Source of the DNA: Deinococcus sonorensis KR-87 | GTDB lineage: Bacteria; Deinococcota; Deinococci; Deinococcales; Deinococcaceae | Direction of reading: 5' to 3' | Length of the DNA stretch: 64,000 nucleotides | Assembly: GCF_040256395.1 (NCBI RefSeq) | Contig: NZ_CP158300.1 | Coordinates: forward strand, 124,001 to 188,000 | Shown: positions 34,307 to 45,895 of the stretch, in pieces | Layout: each line of letters begins with the position of its first letter | Position numbering within the stretch: the first letter of the stretch is position 1 | Notes under the pieces: generated by a model | The model's input: the letters and a program-made list of their open reading frames with translations, nothing else | Told to the model about the DNA's origin: nothing | Databases searched by the model: none | Made by a program: the position numbers and the translations under genes

Positions 34307-35953
34307 ATGCCTGAGCAGTATACCGTCGGAGTGGATTTCGGCACCGAATCGGGCCGCGCCGTGGTGGTGCGGCTGCGCGACGGTGCGGCGCTGGGCGAGG
34401 CCGTCAGCCCCTACCGGCATGCCGTGATGGAGCGGACGCTGCCGGACGGCACGCCGCTGGGCAAGGACTGGGCGCTCCAGCACCCCCAGGACTATCTGGA
34501 CGTCTTCAGGGAGGCGGTGCCGGAGGCGCTGGCGCTCTCAGGCGTGCAGCCGGACGAGGTGGTGGGCATCGGCATCGACTTCACCGCCTGCACCCCGCTG
34601 CCGGTCCGTGCCGACGGCACCCCGCTGTGCTTTCTGCCGGAGTACGCCTCGCAGCCGCACGCCTGGGTCAAGCTCTGGAAGCACCACGCGGCGCAGCCAC
34701 AGGCGGACCGCATCAACGCCCTGGCCGAGCAGCGTAGTGAGGGCTGGCTGCCGCGCTACGGCGGCAAGATCAGCAGCGAGTGGTTCTTTGCCAAGGCCCT
34801 GCAGATCCTGGAGGAGGCCCCGGAGGTCTACGCCGCGACCGAGCGGTTCATTGAGGCGGCCGACTGGGTGGTGTGGCAGCTGTGCGGGGTGGAGACGCGC
34901 AACGCCTGCACCGCCGGGTACAAGGCCATCTACCAGGACGGCCAGTACCCCACCCCCGAGTACTTCGCCGCGCTGAACCCCGGCTTTGCCGACGTGGTTC
35001 AGACGCGCCTGGGGCACGACCTGGCCCCGCTGGGCGGCCGGGCCGGCGGCCTCACCGAACAGGCCGCCGCCTGGACCGGCCTGAAGCCCGGCACGGCGGT
35101 GGCGGTGGCGAACGTGGACGCGCACGTGGCGGTGCCGGCGGCGGGCGTGGTGGAACCGGGCCGGATGGTGGCGATCATGGGCACCAGCACCTGCCACATC
35201 CTGCTGGGCGAGACGCTGCGCGAGGTGCCGGGCATGTGCGGGGTGGTGCCGGACGGAGTCGTGCCGGGCCTGTACGGCTACGAGGCGGGTCAGAGCGGGG
35301 TGGGCGACATCTTCGCGTGGCTGGTGCGTCACGCGGTGCCACCCGAGTACCACCAGCGGGCCGAGGCGGAGGGGCTCAGCCTGCACCAGCTGCTGGAGCG
35401 CGAGGCGGCGGGCCAGCGGCCCGGCGAGCACGGCCTGATGGTGCTGGACTGGATCGGGGGCAACCGCAGCGTGCTGGTGGACGCCGACCTGAGCGGCGTG
35501 ATCCTGGGGCTGACACTCAGCACCCGCGCACCGGACCTCTACCGCGCCATGATCGAAGCCACCGCCTATGGCACCCGGCTGATCATCGAGACCTTTGAGC
35601 AGAGCGGCGTGCCGGTGAACGAGCTGGTGATCAGCGGCGGCCTCAAGAAGAACCGCATGCTGATGCAGATCTACGCCGACGTGACCGGCCGCCCGCTGAG
35701 CGTGCTGGACGCCGAGCAGGGCCCGGCGCTCGGCAGCGCCATGCACGCGGCGGTGGCAGCTGGGGCGTACCCGGACATCCAGGCGGCGGCCCGCTGCATG
35801 GGCAAGGTGCAGCGCGGGGTCTACCATCCCAACCCGGAGCATCAGCCGGTCTATGACCAGCTGTACCGCGAGTACCGCGAACTGCACGATTACTTCGGCC
35901 GGGGTGCCAACGAGGTGATGCACCGGCTGCGGCGCCTGAGGAGGGCCGAATGA
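34307..35953 (+). CDS. araB: L-ribulokinase
   Basis: 548 aa, FGGY carbohydrate kinase. VGVDFGTESGRAVVVRL opens the ATPase fold; GIGIDFTACTPLPV, KLWKHHAAQ and IGGNRS-x-L...LSGVILGLTLSTRAPDLYRA (in parts: DLSGVILGLTL) are ribulokinase blocks. It phosphorylates L-ribulose to L-ribulose 5-phosphate. First gene of araB-araD-araA. The stop overlaps araD by 4 bp (ATGA). Confidence 0.92.
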   Translation: MPEQYTVGVDFGTESGRAVVVRLRDGAALGEAVSPYRHAVMERTLPDGTPLGKDWALQHPQDYLDVFREAVPEALALSGVQPDEVVGIGIDFTACTPLPVRADGTPLCFLPEYASQPHAWVKLWKHHAAQPQADRINALAEQRSEGWLPRYGGKISSEWFFAKALQILEEAPEVYAATERFIEAADWVVWQLCGVETRNACTAGYKAIYQDGQYPTPEYFAALNPGFADVVQTRLGHDLAPLGGRAGGLTEQAAAWTGLKPGTAVAVANVDAHVAVPAAGVVEPGRMVAIMGTSTCHILLGETLREVPGMCGVVPDGVVPGLYGYEAGQSGVGDIFAWLVRHAVPPEYHQRAEAEGLSLHQLLEREAAGQRPGEHGLMVLDWIGGNRSVLVDADLSGVILGLTLSTRAPDLYRAMIEATAYGTRLIIETFEQSGVPVNELVISGGLKKNRMLMQIYADVTGRPLSVLDAEQGPALGSAMHAAVAAGAYPDIQAAARCMGKVQRGVYHPNPEHQPVYDQLYREYRELHDYFGRGANEVMHRLRRLRRAE

Positions 35954-36648
35954 ACCATCCGGACGTGCGTGAGGAGCTGCACCGGCTGCATCTGGAGCTG
36001 CCGAGGAACGGCCTGGTGACCTGGACCAGCGGCAACATCAGCGCGCGGGTGGACGGCGGCCTGCTGATCAAGCCGAGCGGCGTGACCTTCGAGGCCCTGA
36101 CGCCGGAGGGCATGGTCCACACCGACCTGGACGCGCGGGTGCTGAACAGCGACCTGAGCCCGTCCTCCGACACGGCCACCCACGCCTACATCTACCGCGA
36201 GCTGCCGCAGGTGGGCGGCATCGTGCACACCCACAGCCCCTACGCCACCGCCTGGGCCGCCACCGGCCAGGACATCCCCTGCGTGCTGACCGCCATGGCC
36301 GACGAGTTCGGTGGGCCGGTGCCCTGCGGCGGCTTCGCGCTGATCGGCGGCGAGCAGATCGGGGCAGAGGTGGTGCGGGTGCTGCGCGGGCACCGCTCAC
36401 CGGCCATCATCCTGCAGAGTCACGGGGTCTTCACCATCGGGCGTACCCCTGCCGCCGCGCTCAAGGCCGCCGTGATGGTCGAGGACGTGGCCCGCACCGT
36501 GGCGCTGGCTTTCCAGCTCGCGGCGGCCACCGGCACACCGGTGTTGCCAATTGCCCCGGCGGACATCGACCAGCTCTACGACCGCTACACCAACGTCTAC
36601 GGGCAGCGTCCTGCGCCCGCCACTCCCAACGCCGAGGTTCGCCCATGA
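35950..36648 (+). CDS. araD: L-ribulose-5-phosphate 4-epimerase
   Basis: 232 aa, class II aldolase fold. Substrate/zinc motifs: TSGNISAR near residue 25, KPSG, the zinc His pair in [12 protein letters not shown], and SHGVFTIG with the third His. Length and neighbours support the epimerase and not a fuculose-phosphate aldolase. It converts L-ribulose 5-phosphate to D-xylulose 5-phosphate, the entry into the pentose phosphate pathway. Overlaps araB and araA by 4 bp each. Confidence 0.9.
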   Translation: MNHPDVREELHRLHLELPRNGLVTWTSGNISARVDGGLLIKPSGVTFEALTPEGMVHTDLDARVLNSDLSPSSDTATHAYIYRELPQVGGIVHTHSPYATAWAATGQDIPCVLTAMADEFGGPVPCGGFALIGGEQIGAEVVRVLRGHRSPAIILQSHGVFTIGRTPAAALKAAVMVEDVARTVALAFQLAAATGTPVLPIAPADIDQLYDRYTNVYGQRPAPATPNAEVRP

Positions 36649-38153
36649 AGCAGCTCCGTACTCCCCAGCTCTGGTTCGTCTGCGGTTCCCAGCACCTCTA
36701 CGGCGAGGGGCCGCTGCGCGAGGTGGCAGACCACGCCCGCGAGATCGCCTCGGCGCTGAACGCCAGCCCGGAACTGCCCCTGGAGGTGGTCAGCAAGGGT
36801 GTCCTGACCACCCCGGACGAGATCCGGGCGCTGTGCCTGCAGGCCAACGCCGACCCGGACTGCGCCGGGCTGATCCTGTGGATGCACACCTTCAGCCCCT
36901 CCAAGATGTGGATCGGCGGGCTGAGCCAGCTGCGCCAGCCGTTCTGCCACCTGCACACCCAGTACGCCCGCGACCTGCCCTGGGACAGCATCGACATGGA
37001 TTACATGAACCTCAACCAGTCGGCGCACGGCGACCGGGAGGCGGGGTTCCTGCACACCCGGCTGCGGCTGGAGCGCAAGGTCGTGGTGGGCCACTGGGCC
37101 GACCTGGAGGTGCAGCAGCGCCTGGGCGTGTGGTCTCGGGCGGCGTGGGCGTGGCACGACGGGCAGGGCGCCCGCTTCGTGCGCTTCGGTGACAACATGC
37201 GGCAGGTGGCGGTCACCGAGGGTGACAAGGTCAGCGCCGAGATCCGCTTCGGGTACAGCGTCAACACCCACGGCATCTCGGAACTGGCCGAGCGGGTGGA
37301 CGCGGCCAGCGACGCCGACGTACAGGCGCTGATCCAGACGTACCTGAGCGAGTACGAGGTGGCCCCGGAGCTGCAGCCGGGTGGCGAGCGGCACGCCTCG
37401 CTGCTGGACGGCGCCCGTATCGAGCTGGGCCTGCGCTCGTTTCTGGAGGAAGGCGGCTACAAGGGCTACACCGACACCTTCGAGGACCTGCACGGCCTGA
37501 AGCAGCTGCCGGGGCTGGCCACCCAACGGCTGATGGCCGAGGGCTACGGCTTCGGCGGTGAGGGCGACTGGAAGACGGCGGCGCTGGTGCGGGCCATGAA
37601 GGTGATGGCGCACGGGCTGCCGGGCGGCACCAGCTTCATGGAGGACTACACCTACCACCTCGCGCCGGGGCAGCATCAGGTGCTCGGCTCGCACATGCTG
37701 GAGATCTGCCCCAGCATCGCTGCCGCGAAGCCAAGGCTGGAGGTGCACCCGCTGGGCATCGGCGGGAAGGAGGACCCGGTGCGGCTGGTGTTCGATGCTC
37801 AGCTGGGAGCAGCCATCAACGTGTCGCTGGTGGACCTGGGCAGCCGCTTCCGGGTGATCGTGAACGAGGTCGAGTCGGTCGGGCACCCGGACCTGCCGAA
37901 GCTGCCGGTGGCTCGGGCCGTGTGGGAGTGCCAGCCGGACTTCAAGACTGCCTGCGCTGCCTGGATCTACGCCGGAGGCGCGCACCACACCGGGTACAGC
38001 ACCAGCCTCACCGCGGAGCACATCGAGGACTTTGCGGCCATCGCGGGGGTAGAACTGGCGGTCATTGACGCCGGCACCCAGCTGCGGGCCTTCCGTCAGG
38101 AGCTGCGCCTGAATGACCTGTACTATGTGCTGGCCCAGGGCCTGCGCGCATAG
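36645..38153 (+). CDS. araA: L-arabinose isomerase
   Basis: 502 aa, normal for the family. N-terminal [16 protein letters not shown] in part, [18 protein letters not shown] and [15 protein letters not shown] are highly conserved AraA blocks. Metal-binding residues include the Glu of [14 protein letters not shown] and the His of the C-terminal half ([19 protein letters not shown]). Isomerises L-arabinose to L-ribulose, the first step. Overlaps araD by 4 bp; no transporter gene is in this operon. Confidence 0.95.
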   Translation: MKQLRTPQLWFVCGSQHLYGEGPLREVADHAREIASALNASPELPLEVVSKGVLTTPDEIRALCLQANADPDCAGLILWMHTFSPSKMWIGGLSQLRQPFCHLHTQYARDLPWDSIDMDYMNLNQSAHGDREAGFLHTRLRLERKVVVGHWADLEVQQRLGVWSRAAWAWHDGQGARFVRFGDNMRQVAVTEGDKVSAEIRFGYSVNTHGISELAERVDAASDADVQALIQTYLSEYEVAPELQPGGERHASLLDGARIELGLRSFLEEGGYKGYTDTFEDLHGLKQLPGLATQRLMAEGYGFGGEGDWKTAALVRAMKVMAHGLPGGTSFMEDYTYHLAPGQHQVLGSHMLEICPSIAAAKPRLEVHPLGIGGKEDPVRLVFDAQLGAAINVSLVDLGSRFRVIVNEVESVGHPDLPKLPVARAVWECQPDFKTACAAWIYAGGAHHTGYSTSLTAEHIEDFAAIAGVELAVIDAGTQLRAFRQELRLNDLYYVLAQGLRA

Positions 38154-38195
38154 TGCGGGCCGTTCTCCCCGCCCCGTTTCTGATGTGAGGTCCGC

Positions 38196-39278
38196 ATGAC
38201 ACAGTCCACCCCGACCCTGCCGGTTGCCCGGCCCTGGGGCCAGACCGACGACGGCACTCCGGTCACGCTCTACACCCTCCGCGCCGGACAGCTGGAAGTG
38301 CAGATCACCGATTACGGCGGACGCCTGGTCAGTGTGCGTGCTCCGGACCGGCAGGGCCAGCTGGATGAAGTCTCGCTCGGCAGCAACGACCTGGAGCCGT
38401 ACCTGCACCACCCGGAGGCGCGCTACTTCGGAGCGCTGATCGGGCGGTACGGCAACCGCATCGCGGACGGCCGCTTCGAGTTGGATGGCCAGTCGGTTCA
38501 GCTGGAACTCAACAACCCGCCGAACGCGCTGCATGGCGGCAGCGGCGGCTTCCACGCCCGGGTCTGGAACGCCACGCCGGGTCTGAGCGCCGAAGGCCCG
38601 ACCCTGCGGCTGCAGCGCCGCAGCGAGGACGGTGAGGACGGCTACCCGGGAGCGCTGGACGTGGAGGTGACCTACACCGTCACCGCCGACAACGCCCTGC
38701 ACATCGCGTACCGGGCCAGCGCCGAGGCCCCCACCGTCCTGAACCTCACCAACCACACCTACTGGAACCTCAGCGGCGCGCAGCTCGACAGCATTCTGGA
38801 CCACACGCTGCAGCTGGAATCCGACCGCTACACGCCGGTCAGCGCGGTGCTGATTCCTACTGGTGAGCTGGCTGAGGTGGACGGCACCCCGATGGACTTC
38901 CGCACCCCGCACACGCTGGGCGAGCGCATTGACGCGCCGTTCGATCAGCTGCAGCACGCGGGCGGCTACGACCACAACTTCGTGCTGCGCGGCCAGGACG
39001 GCACGCTGCAGCCGGCCGCCGTGCTGCACGACCCGCGCAGCGGCCGGGTCATGACCGTGGAGACCACCGAGCCGGGGATGCAGGTCTACAGCGGCAACTT
39101 TCAGGACGGCAGCCTGAGCGGGTATCACCAGCGGCCCTACGCCTACCGGACCGCCGTGTGCCTGGAAACTCAGCACTACCCGGATTCCCCGAACCAGCCG
39201 CAGTTTCCCAGCACCCGCCTCGACCCGGGCCAGGCCTGGACCTCGCACACCGTCTACCGCTTCTCCACCCAGGACTGA
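38196..39278 (+). CDS. Aldose 1-epimerase (mutarotase)
   Basis: 360 aa, 42 bp after araA with TGAGGTC upstream of ATG. Signature blocks: GRYGNRIADGRFELDG, NNPPNALHGGSGGFHARVW in part, the catalytic His in LTNHTYWNLSG, and the catalytic Glu near VCLETQHYPDSPNQP. It interconverts the alpha and beta sugar anomers, supplying the form needed by the isomerase. Last gene of the ara operon, ended by a hairpin. Confidence 0.92.
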   Translation: MTQSTPTLPVARPWGQTDDGTPVTLYTLRAGQLEVQITDYGGRLVSVRAPDRQGQLDEVSLGSNDLEPYLHHPEARYFGALIGRYGNRIADGRFELDGQSVQLELNNPPNALHGGSGGFHARVWNATPGLSAEGPTLRLQRRSEDGEDGYPGALDVEVTYTVTADNALHIAYRASAEAPTVLNLTNHTYWNLSGAQLDSILDHTLQLESDRYTPVSAVLIPTGELAEVDGTPMDFRTPHTLGERIDAPFDQLQHAGGYDHNFVLRGQDGTLQPAAVLHDPRSGRVMTVETTEPGMQVYSGNFQDGSLSGYHQRPYAYRTAVCLETQHYPDSPNQPQFPSTRLDPGQAWTSHTVYRFSTQD

Positions 39279-39286
39279 CGCCCCCA

Positions 39287-39328
39287 GCACACCCGCCCGA
39301 CCTGACTGCAGGTTCCGGGCGGGTGTGC
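39287..39328 (+). terminator. Terminator of the ara operon
   Basis: GCACACCCGCCCG and CGGGCGGGTGTGC form a 13-bp stem around a 16-nt loop that itself holds an ACCTG...CAGGT pair. Followed by CTGTTCTCC. Confidence 0.75.
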
Positions 39329-39438
39329 CTGTTCTCCATCTGACGCAGGTTGAATTTTCATCCGTATTCTGCTGAGGGCGTATACAATCGTACACGTGCA
39401 CCGGGCCAGAGGCCAGCCGGCGTCACCAGGAGGACGAC

Positions 39439-40650
39439 ATGACCCAGGCGGAGGCCGTCTTGCAGGACAACCCGCAGTACATCGTGGTGTTCCATACCCC
39501 TGACCGCCAGAATCTGGACGTGCTCGCACAGGTGCTGGAGGTGCCGCAGGACCCCACGCCGAACGTCAGGAGCCGGGCATCCCGTCAGGTGCTGCACAGC
39601 CGCAACGGGGTGCACGCCCGCATCTATACCCGGCTGGCGGTGGCGGTGGCCAACCTGACGCCGCCGCAGCGTGAACGGCTGGCGGCCCATCCGGCGGTAC
39701 GGTCGGTGGCGCGCAACCAGCGCCGCAGTCTGCCGCCCCAGCTGATCGAGGTGCGCGGACAACCGGAGACCGGCCCACCCGAGCCGGAGCCGCTCAACCG
39801 GGCGCTGGAACAGCTGGGGCTGGACCCGCTGCACCAGCCCTGGACCGGCCGTCACGTCAAGGTGGCGGTGCTGGATACCGGCGTGGACCTGCAGCACCCG
39901 GACCTGAGCGTGCTGCCCGGCAACGCCGTGAGCTTCGTGCCGGACGAGCCGGACCCGCAGGACCAGAACGGCCACGGCACCCACTGCGCGGGCGTGATTG
40001 CGGGCCGGGCGTACCCGCAGGGGGGCTTCCGCTACGGGGTGGCGCCGGACGCCGAACTGCTGATCGGCAAGGTGCTCAACCGGTACGGCCAGGGCTATGA
40101 CGACCAGATCCTGGACGCCATCGACTGGGCCGTGGATCAGGGCGCGCACATCATCTCGCTGAGCCTCGGCAGCGCCCGGGCGCCGGGTCAGCCGGCCAGC
40201 GCCCCGTATGAACAGGTGGCCGCCACCCTGCTGCAGCAGGGCGTGCTGCTGGTGGCGGCCGCCGGCAACGAGAGTCAGCGGCCCCGGCTGGTGGCCCCGG
40301 TCGGCAATCCGGCGGCCTGCCCCTCCATTCTGGCGGTGGCGGCGATTGACGGCGCCGATCAGGTGGCCGCCTTCAGCAGCGGTGATGTGGACGGCATCGG
40401 CCGGGTGGACCTCGCCGCGCCGGGCGTGGGCATCTACTCGGCGTGGCCGGGCGGCGGCCACCGCCGGCTGTCGGGCACCAGCATGGCCACTCCGCACGTG
40501 GCCGGGGTGCTGGCGATGTTCCGGGAACGGTCGCCCGCCGCCAGCGGCCCCGAGCTGTGGACACAGCTGTGTGCCGCCGCCCGTCCGCTGCCACTGCCCG
40601 CGGGCGACGTGGGCGCGGGGGCCGTGCAGGTGCCGACCGGGCCACCGTAA
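39439..40650 (+). CDS. Subtilisin-like serine protease (S8)
   Basis: 403 aa, ATG after AGGAGG. Residues 15-100 look like an I9 propeptide (QYIVVFHTPDRQ ... HPAVRSVARNQ). The catalytic domain has Asp146 (AVLDTGVDLQHPDL), His179 (NGHGTHCAGV), the oxyanion Asn (AAGNES) and Ser348 (GTSMATPHVAG). No signal peptide is visible, so it is either intracellular or exported by another route. The next gene encodes a lone I9-like domain that could inhibit it. A TATACAAT sequence near 39380 is a likely -10. Confidence 0.88.
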   Translation: MTQAEAVLQDNPQYIVVFHTPDRQNLDVLAQVLEVPQDPTPNVRSRASRQVLHSRNGVHARIYTRLAVAVANLTPPQRERLAAHPAVRSVARNQRRSLPPQLIEVRGQPETGPPEPEPLNRALEQLGLDPLHQPWTGRHVKVAVLDTGVDLQHPDLSVLPGNAVSFVPDEPDPQDQNGHGTHCAGVIAGRAYPQGGFRYGVAPDAELLIGKVLNRYGQGYDDQILDAIDWAVDQGAHIISLSLGSARAPGQPASAPYEQVAATLLQQGVLLVAAAGNESQRPRLVAPVGNPAACPSILAVAAIDGADQVAAFSSGDVDGIGRVDLAAPGVGIYSAWPGGGHRRLSGTSMATPHVAGVLAMFRERSPAASGPELWTQLCAAARPLPLPAGDVGAGAVQVPTGPP

Positions 40651-40668
40651 ACGCCGGGGCCCCCTGCC

Positions 40669-40692
40669 ATCCGACAAGCCAATTTGTCGGAT
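40669..40692. terminator. Hairpin between protease and I9-like gene
   Basis: ATCCGACAA and TTGTCGGAT pair around a 6-nt loop. No T-run follows, so it may be a weak terminator, an attenuator or an operator for the downstream gene. Confidence 0.5.
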
Positions 40693-40746
40693 AGTTCACA
40701 TGGCACCTCCTGAGAGCCGCTAAGCTGAGCTCAGGAGGCAGGTCCT

Positions 40747-40977
40747 GTGCTGCAGAAAGTGCATATCACCCTGACCACGTCGGCCCGGCAGTCCGCCCAG
40801 TCCCGGCAGGAGGTGCTGCGCCGCCTTCAGGCCATCAGCGACCTGCACGACATCAACGCCCGCCGACTGGACCGCTACGGCGTCCTGAGCGGCGTGGTCA
40901 GCGCTGACCTGGTGCCCCGCCTGCAGGTGGACGGCGTGGCGTCGGTGGACCTGGACCAATTGCAGCGCGCGCTGTAA
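40747..40977 (+). CDS. Small I9-like (protease-inhibitor type) protein
   Basis: 76 aa from GTG 40747 with AGGAGG upstream. The fold pattern (a beta strand KVHITLTT, a long helix SRQEVLRRLQAISDL, a strand, a helix SADLVPRLQVDGV and a final strand ASVDLDQ) matches the I9 propeptide/inhibitor domain that assists folding of and inhibits subtilases. It is 100 bp downstream of the S8 protease. Role as its inhibitor is inference from fold pattern and position. Confidence 0.6.
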   Translation: MLQKVHITLTTSARQSAQSRQEVLRRLQAISDLHDINARRLDRYGVLSGVVSADLVPRLQVDGVASVDLDQLQRAL

Positions 40978-41014
40978 GCTCCGTCCCCGCAGGCCGGGCC
41001 GCATAATGAAGGCC

Positions 41015-41038
41015 ATGCCCGGAGCTGCCTGCCCTTGA
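41015..41038 (+). other. Possible 7-codon leader peptide before the lipid kinase
   Basis: ATG at 41015 opens MPGAACP and a TGA (41036-41038) that overlaps the TTG start of the lipid kinase as TTGA. CATAAT at 41002-41007, 7 nt upstream, fits a leaderless -10. Either a real coupled leader or the trace of a frameshift in the kinase start. Confidence 0.35.
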
Positions 41039-41934
41039 CCGACCCCCTGCGCCTGATCATCAACACGCAGTCCCGCCGGGGCCGCGCCCAGCTGAGCACT
41101 GCCGTCCATGCCCTGAAAGTCAATGGGGTGGAGGTGGACCTGCTGGCCGCCACCAGCCCGGCCGAGTCGGACGCCGCCCTGCGTGCGGCGGTGGAGCGTG
41201 GGGCCGCCAGCGTGATCGTGGGTGGGGGCGACGGCACCCTGTCGCACGCCGCACAGGTGCTGGCCCACACCGGCACGGCGCTGGGGGTGCTGCCGCTCGG
41301 CACCGGCAACACCTTCGCGCGCAGTGTGGGCGTGCCGCTGGACCTCGCGGGCGCGGCGCGGGTGATTGCGGCCGGCCACCGCACCCGCATCGACGTGGGG
41401 CGGGTGAACGGCCGGGCGTTTCTGAACAGCGCGGCCATGGGCGTCTCGGCCCACATCGCCCAGGCGCTGACGCCCGAGCTGAAGCGGCGGATGGGGCTGC
41501 TGGCGTGGCCGCTGGTGGGCTTCCAGGTGCTGCGCAGCCATCAGGCGCTGCAGCTGGAGCTGCAGCTGCCCCAGGAGCAGCGCCGCGTCCGCACCCATCA
41601 GCTGCTGGTGGCGAACGGGCGGTACGTGGCCGGGCCGCTGGTGGCCGCGCCGGACGCCTCGGTGCAGGACCACCGGCTGGACGTGCTGGCGCTGGGCGGC
41701 AACCGCCTGCGCAGCCTGCTGCGGGCCGGGCTGGGCTGGGCCACCCTGGGCAGCGACCGCAGCCAGAGCACCCTGCGGCTGGAAACCCAGCGGCTGTGCG
41801 TCATCAACCAGAACGGGCCCACCGCCGTCAGCGTGGACGGTGAGATCATCGAAGCGGCGCGGCTGGACCTGTCGGTCGAGCCGCGCGCGCTGTGGGTGCT
41901 GGTACCGCCCGGCTTCGACCCCCAGACGGTCTAG
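41035..41934 (+). CDS. Diacylglycerol-kinase-family lipid kinase
   Basis: 299 aa from TTG 41035. The ATP-binding region reads LIINTQSRRGRAQLS ... VIVGGGDGTLSHAAQVL, followed by LGVLPLGTGNTFARSVGVP, the hallmarks of the DagK/YegS family. The C-terminal beta domain includes AVSVDGEI. It phosphorylates a lipid such as diacylglycerol at the membrane, or a sphingosine-like compound. TTG is used because upstream ATG (41015) is out of frame. Ends 10 bp from a converging dehydrogenase gene. Confidence 0.88.
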   Translation: MTDPLRLIINTQSRRGRAQLSTAVHALKVNGVEVDLLAATSPAESDAALRAAVERGAASVIVGGGDGTLSHAAQVLAHTGTALGVLPLGTGNTFARSVGVPLDLAGAARVIAAGHRTRIDVGRVNGRAFLNSAAMGVSAHIAQALTPELKRRMGLLAWPLVGFQVLRSHQALQLELQLPQEQRRVRTHQLLVANGRYVAGPLVAAPDASVQDHRLDVLALGGNRLRSLLRAGLGWATLGSDRSQSTLRLETQRLCVINQNGPTAVSVDGEIIEAARLDLSVEPRALWVLVPPGFDPQTV

Positions 41935-41944
41935 AGGCCGGGGT

Positions 41945-43137
<1,193 letters not shown>

Positions 43138-43141
<4 letters not shown>

Positions 43142-43840
43142 ACCCGCGCCTCGCCGGCGTGCTGCGCCCGGCCGCTGCTCTGCCCCTTGGCGGTGGGAAT
43201 GAAGCCCAGCTCCATCAGCCACTTCAGGCGCATCAGGTCGTCTCTGGCCTGCTGGGACGGTTCCTCGCTCAGCATCCGGGCCAGGATCGCGCCCATGGTG
43301 CCGCCCGGCGCGCGGTACTGGAAGTGCGCCAGCACCTCGGTGCCGCGGTTGCCCGGCGCGGGCCGGAACTGCACTTCGCCCTGGTTCTCGATGGTGCTGC
43401 CCGGCAGCGAGCGCCACGCCAGCCGCTGCCCTGGCTCGTCGGCCGTGATCTCGGCGTCCCAGCTGACCGGACCCACCGGCCCCTTGGCGACCCAGTGCGA
43501 GCGCTGCTCGTCCTGCACCTCTACCCGCTCCAGGTGCTCCATGAAAGTGGGCAGACCCTCCAGGTTGCGCCACATCCGGTACACCTCGTCGGCCGGCTTG
43601 CCGATGGTGACCGCTTCACGCACCCGGATCTCGCCCTGCCCGTCCGGCCGGATCTTGAGGGCGCGGGCCAGCGGGTTGCGGCCGGTCAGGGCCATCACGG
43701 TCATGGCCCCGCCGGTGCCGGCCAGGCTGACCTTGCGGGCGCGGCCGCCGCGCGCGCCCAGCAGCATCAGCCCGGCGCCCAGCACGCCCAGGACGGCGCG
43801 CTCGGTGACGCCCATGTTGGGGGCCGTTTCCCGGCGGTCC

Positions 43841-43848
<8 letters not shown>
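43138..43848 (-). CDS. Membrane-anchored SRPBCC (polyketide-cyclase-like) protein
   Basis: 236 aa. Two hydrophobic segments near residues 14-32 and 42-55, then the START-like domain at about 72-200: [31 protein letters not shown] in pieces ([20 protein letters not shown]), [16 protein letters not shown], and [12 protein letters not shown]. These domains bind small hydrophobic ligands in a deep pocket. It overlaps the SDR (8 bp) and the dehydrogenase (4 bp), so the three are translated together. Ligand unknown. Confidence 0.8.
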
Positions 43849-44701
<853 letters not shown>

Positions 44702-44884
44702 GGTGCAATTGCACCCTGCATCACCAGGTGGGAAGGCAGGGCAGCCCACCATCTTCACGCTTCTCCAAGCGGGTATAAAGCTGGGTGAAGCCCGGCAGCG
44801 TCACATGACAGTCCGGTGGCGTCGCCGCGCTCAAGCCTTGAGTCCAGCTGAAGGCCTCCACACCGGCCACACGCGGCGACGCGG

Positions 44885-44890
44885 TACAAG
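44885..44890 (+). promoter_or_regulatory. Candidate -10 of a leaderless promoter
   Basis: TACAAG, 6 nt before the ATG at 44897. Confidence 0.3.
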
Positions 44891-44896
44891 GGACCC

Positions 44897-45895
44897 ATGC
44901 GCCTGACCCGGATCTTCTCCACCCCGCTGCTGTTCGCCGCCGGAGCCTGGCTGCTCCGCCCCCTTTTTGCGCCTGCGCCGCTGGACCTGCAGGGGCAGGT
45001 GGTGCTGATCACCGGCGGCTCGCGTGGGCTGGGGCTGCTGCTGGCCCGTGAGTTTGCGGCGGCCGGGGCGCGGCTGGCCCTGCTGGCCCGCGACCACACC
45101 GAACTGGCCGAGGCCCGCACCCTGCTGGCCCCCACCCCGGTGCTGCTGCTGCCCGCCGACGTGACCGACCCGCAGCAGGCGGAGGAGGCGGTGCGGGCCA
45201 CCATCCAGCACTACGGGCAGCTGGACGTGCTGGTGAACAACGCCGGCATCATTCAGGTGGGCCCGGCGGAGAACCTGCCGCTCAGCGCCTACCACGAGGC
45301 CATGGACATCAACTACTTCGGGCCGCTGCACATGATGCGGGCGGCGCGCCGCGAGCTGAGCCGGCGTCGGGGGCGCATCCTGAACATCAGCAGCATCGGC
45401 GGACAGATTCCGGTGCCGCACCTGAGCAGCTACGTTGCCAGCAAGTTCGCCTTCGGCGGGCTCTCCGAATCGCTGCACACCGAGTACGCCCGGCAGGGTA
45501 TCCACATCACCACCGCCTATCCGGGCCTGATGCGCACCGGCAGCCCCCGGCAGGCGCAGGTGGGCGGAAACCATCGCCTGGAATACGGCTGGTTCTCGGT
45601 GCTGGACAACGCGCCACTGATCTCCCAGGACGCCCAGCAGGCGGCTCAGGAGATGGTCGCGGCCCTGCGGCGCGGTCAGCCGCGGGTGGTGGCGGGCCTG
45701 GCCGCGCGGGTGGCCACCCGCGCCTACACCCTGGCGCCGGTGCTGATCACGCCGCTGCTGACGCTGACGGCCCGCCTGCTGCCCCGGTCGGCCCGCACCC
45801 AGGCGCTGAAGTCCGGCGACCAGAGCGAGTCGGCCATCACCCGGCGGCTGGGCGCCAAGCAGAAGGCCGAGGCCGCCCTCAACCAGCGCCGGTGA
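44897..45895 (+). CDS. Membrane-associated SDR oxidoreductase
   Basis: 332 aa. A hydrophobic N-terminus (residues 8-26) may anchor it. Rossmann motif LITGGSRGLGLLLA, NNAGIIQVG, catalytic Ser in NISSIGGQIPVPHLSSYVASKFA with Tyr and Lys (YVASK). The C-terminal 90 residues extend past the normal SDR core and include a further hydrophobic stretch (ITPLLTLTARLLP). Substrate likely a lipid or other hydrophobic alcohol; inference. Coupled by a 4-bp GTGA overlap to the next gene. Confidence 0.82.
   Translation: MRLTRIFSTPLLFAAGAWLLRPLFAPAPLDLQGQVVLITGGSRGLGLLLAREFAAAGARLALLARDHTELAEARTLLAPTPVLLLPADVTDPQQAEEAVRATIQHYGQLDVLVNNAGIIQVGPAENLPLSAYHEAMDINYFGPLHMMRAARRELSRRRGRILNISSIGGQIPVPHLSSYVASKFAFGGLSESLHTEYARQGIHITTAYPGLMRTGSPRQAQVGGNHRLEYGWFSVLDNAPLISQDAQQAAQEMVAALRRGQPRVVAGLAARVATRAYTLAPVLITPLLTLTARLLPRSARTQALKSGDQSESAITRRLGAKQKAEAALNQRR

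Noticed and set aside
36597..39401. A 934-codon open frame on the minus strand opposite araA and the epimerase
   Set aside because: It is antisense to highly conserved araA/galM-type genes; the long openness is a codon-bias effect of high GC content.
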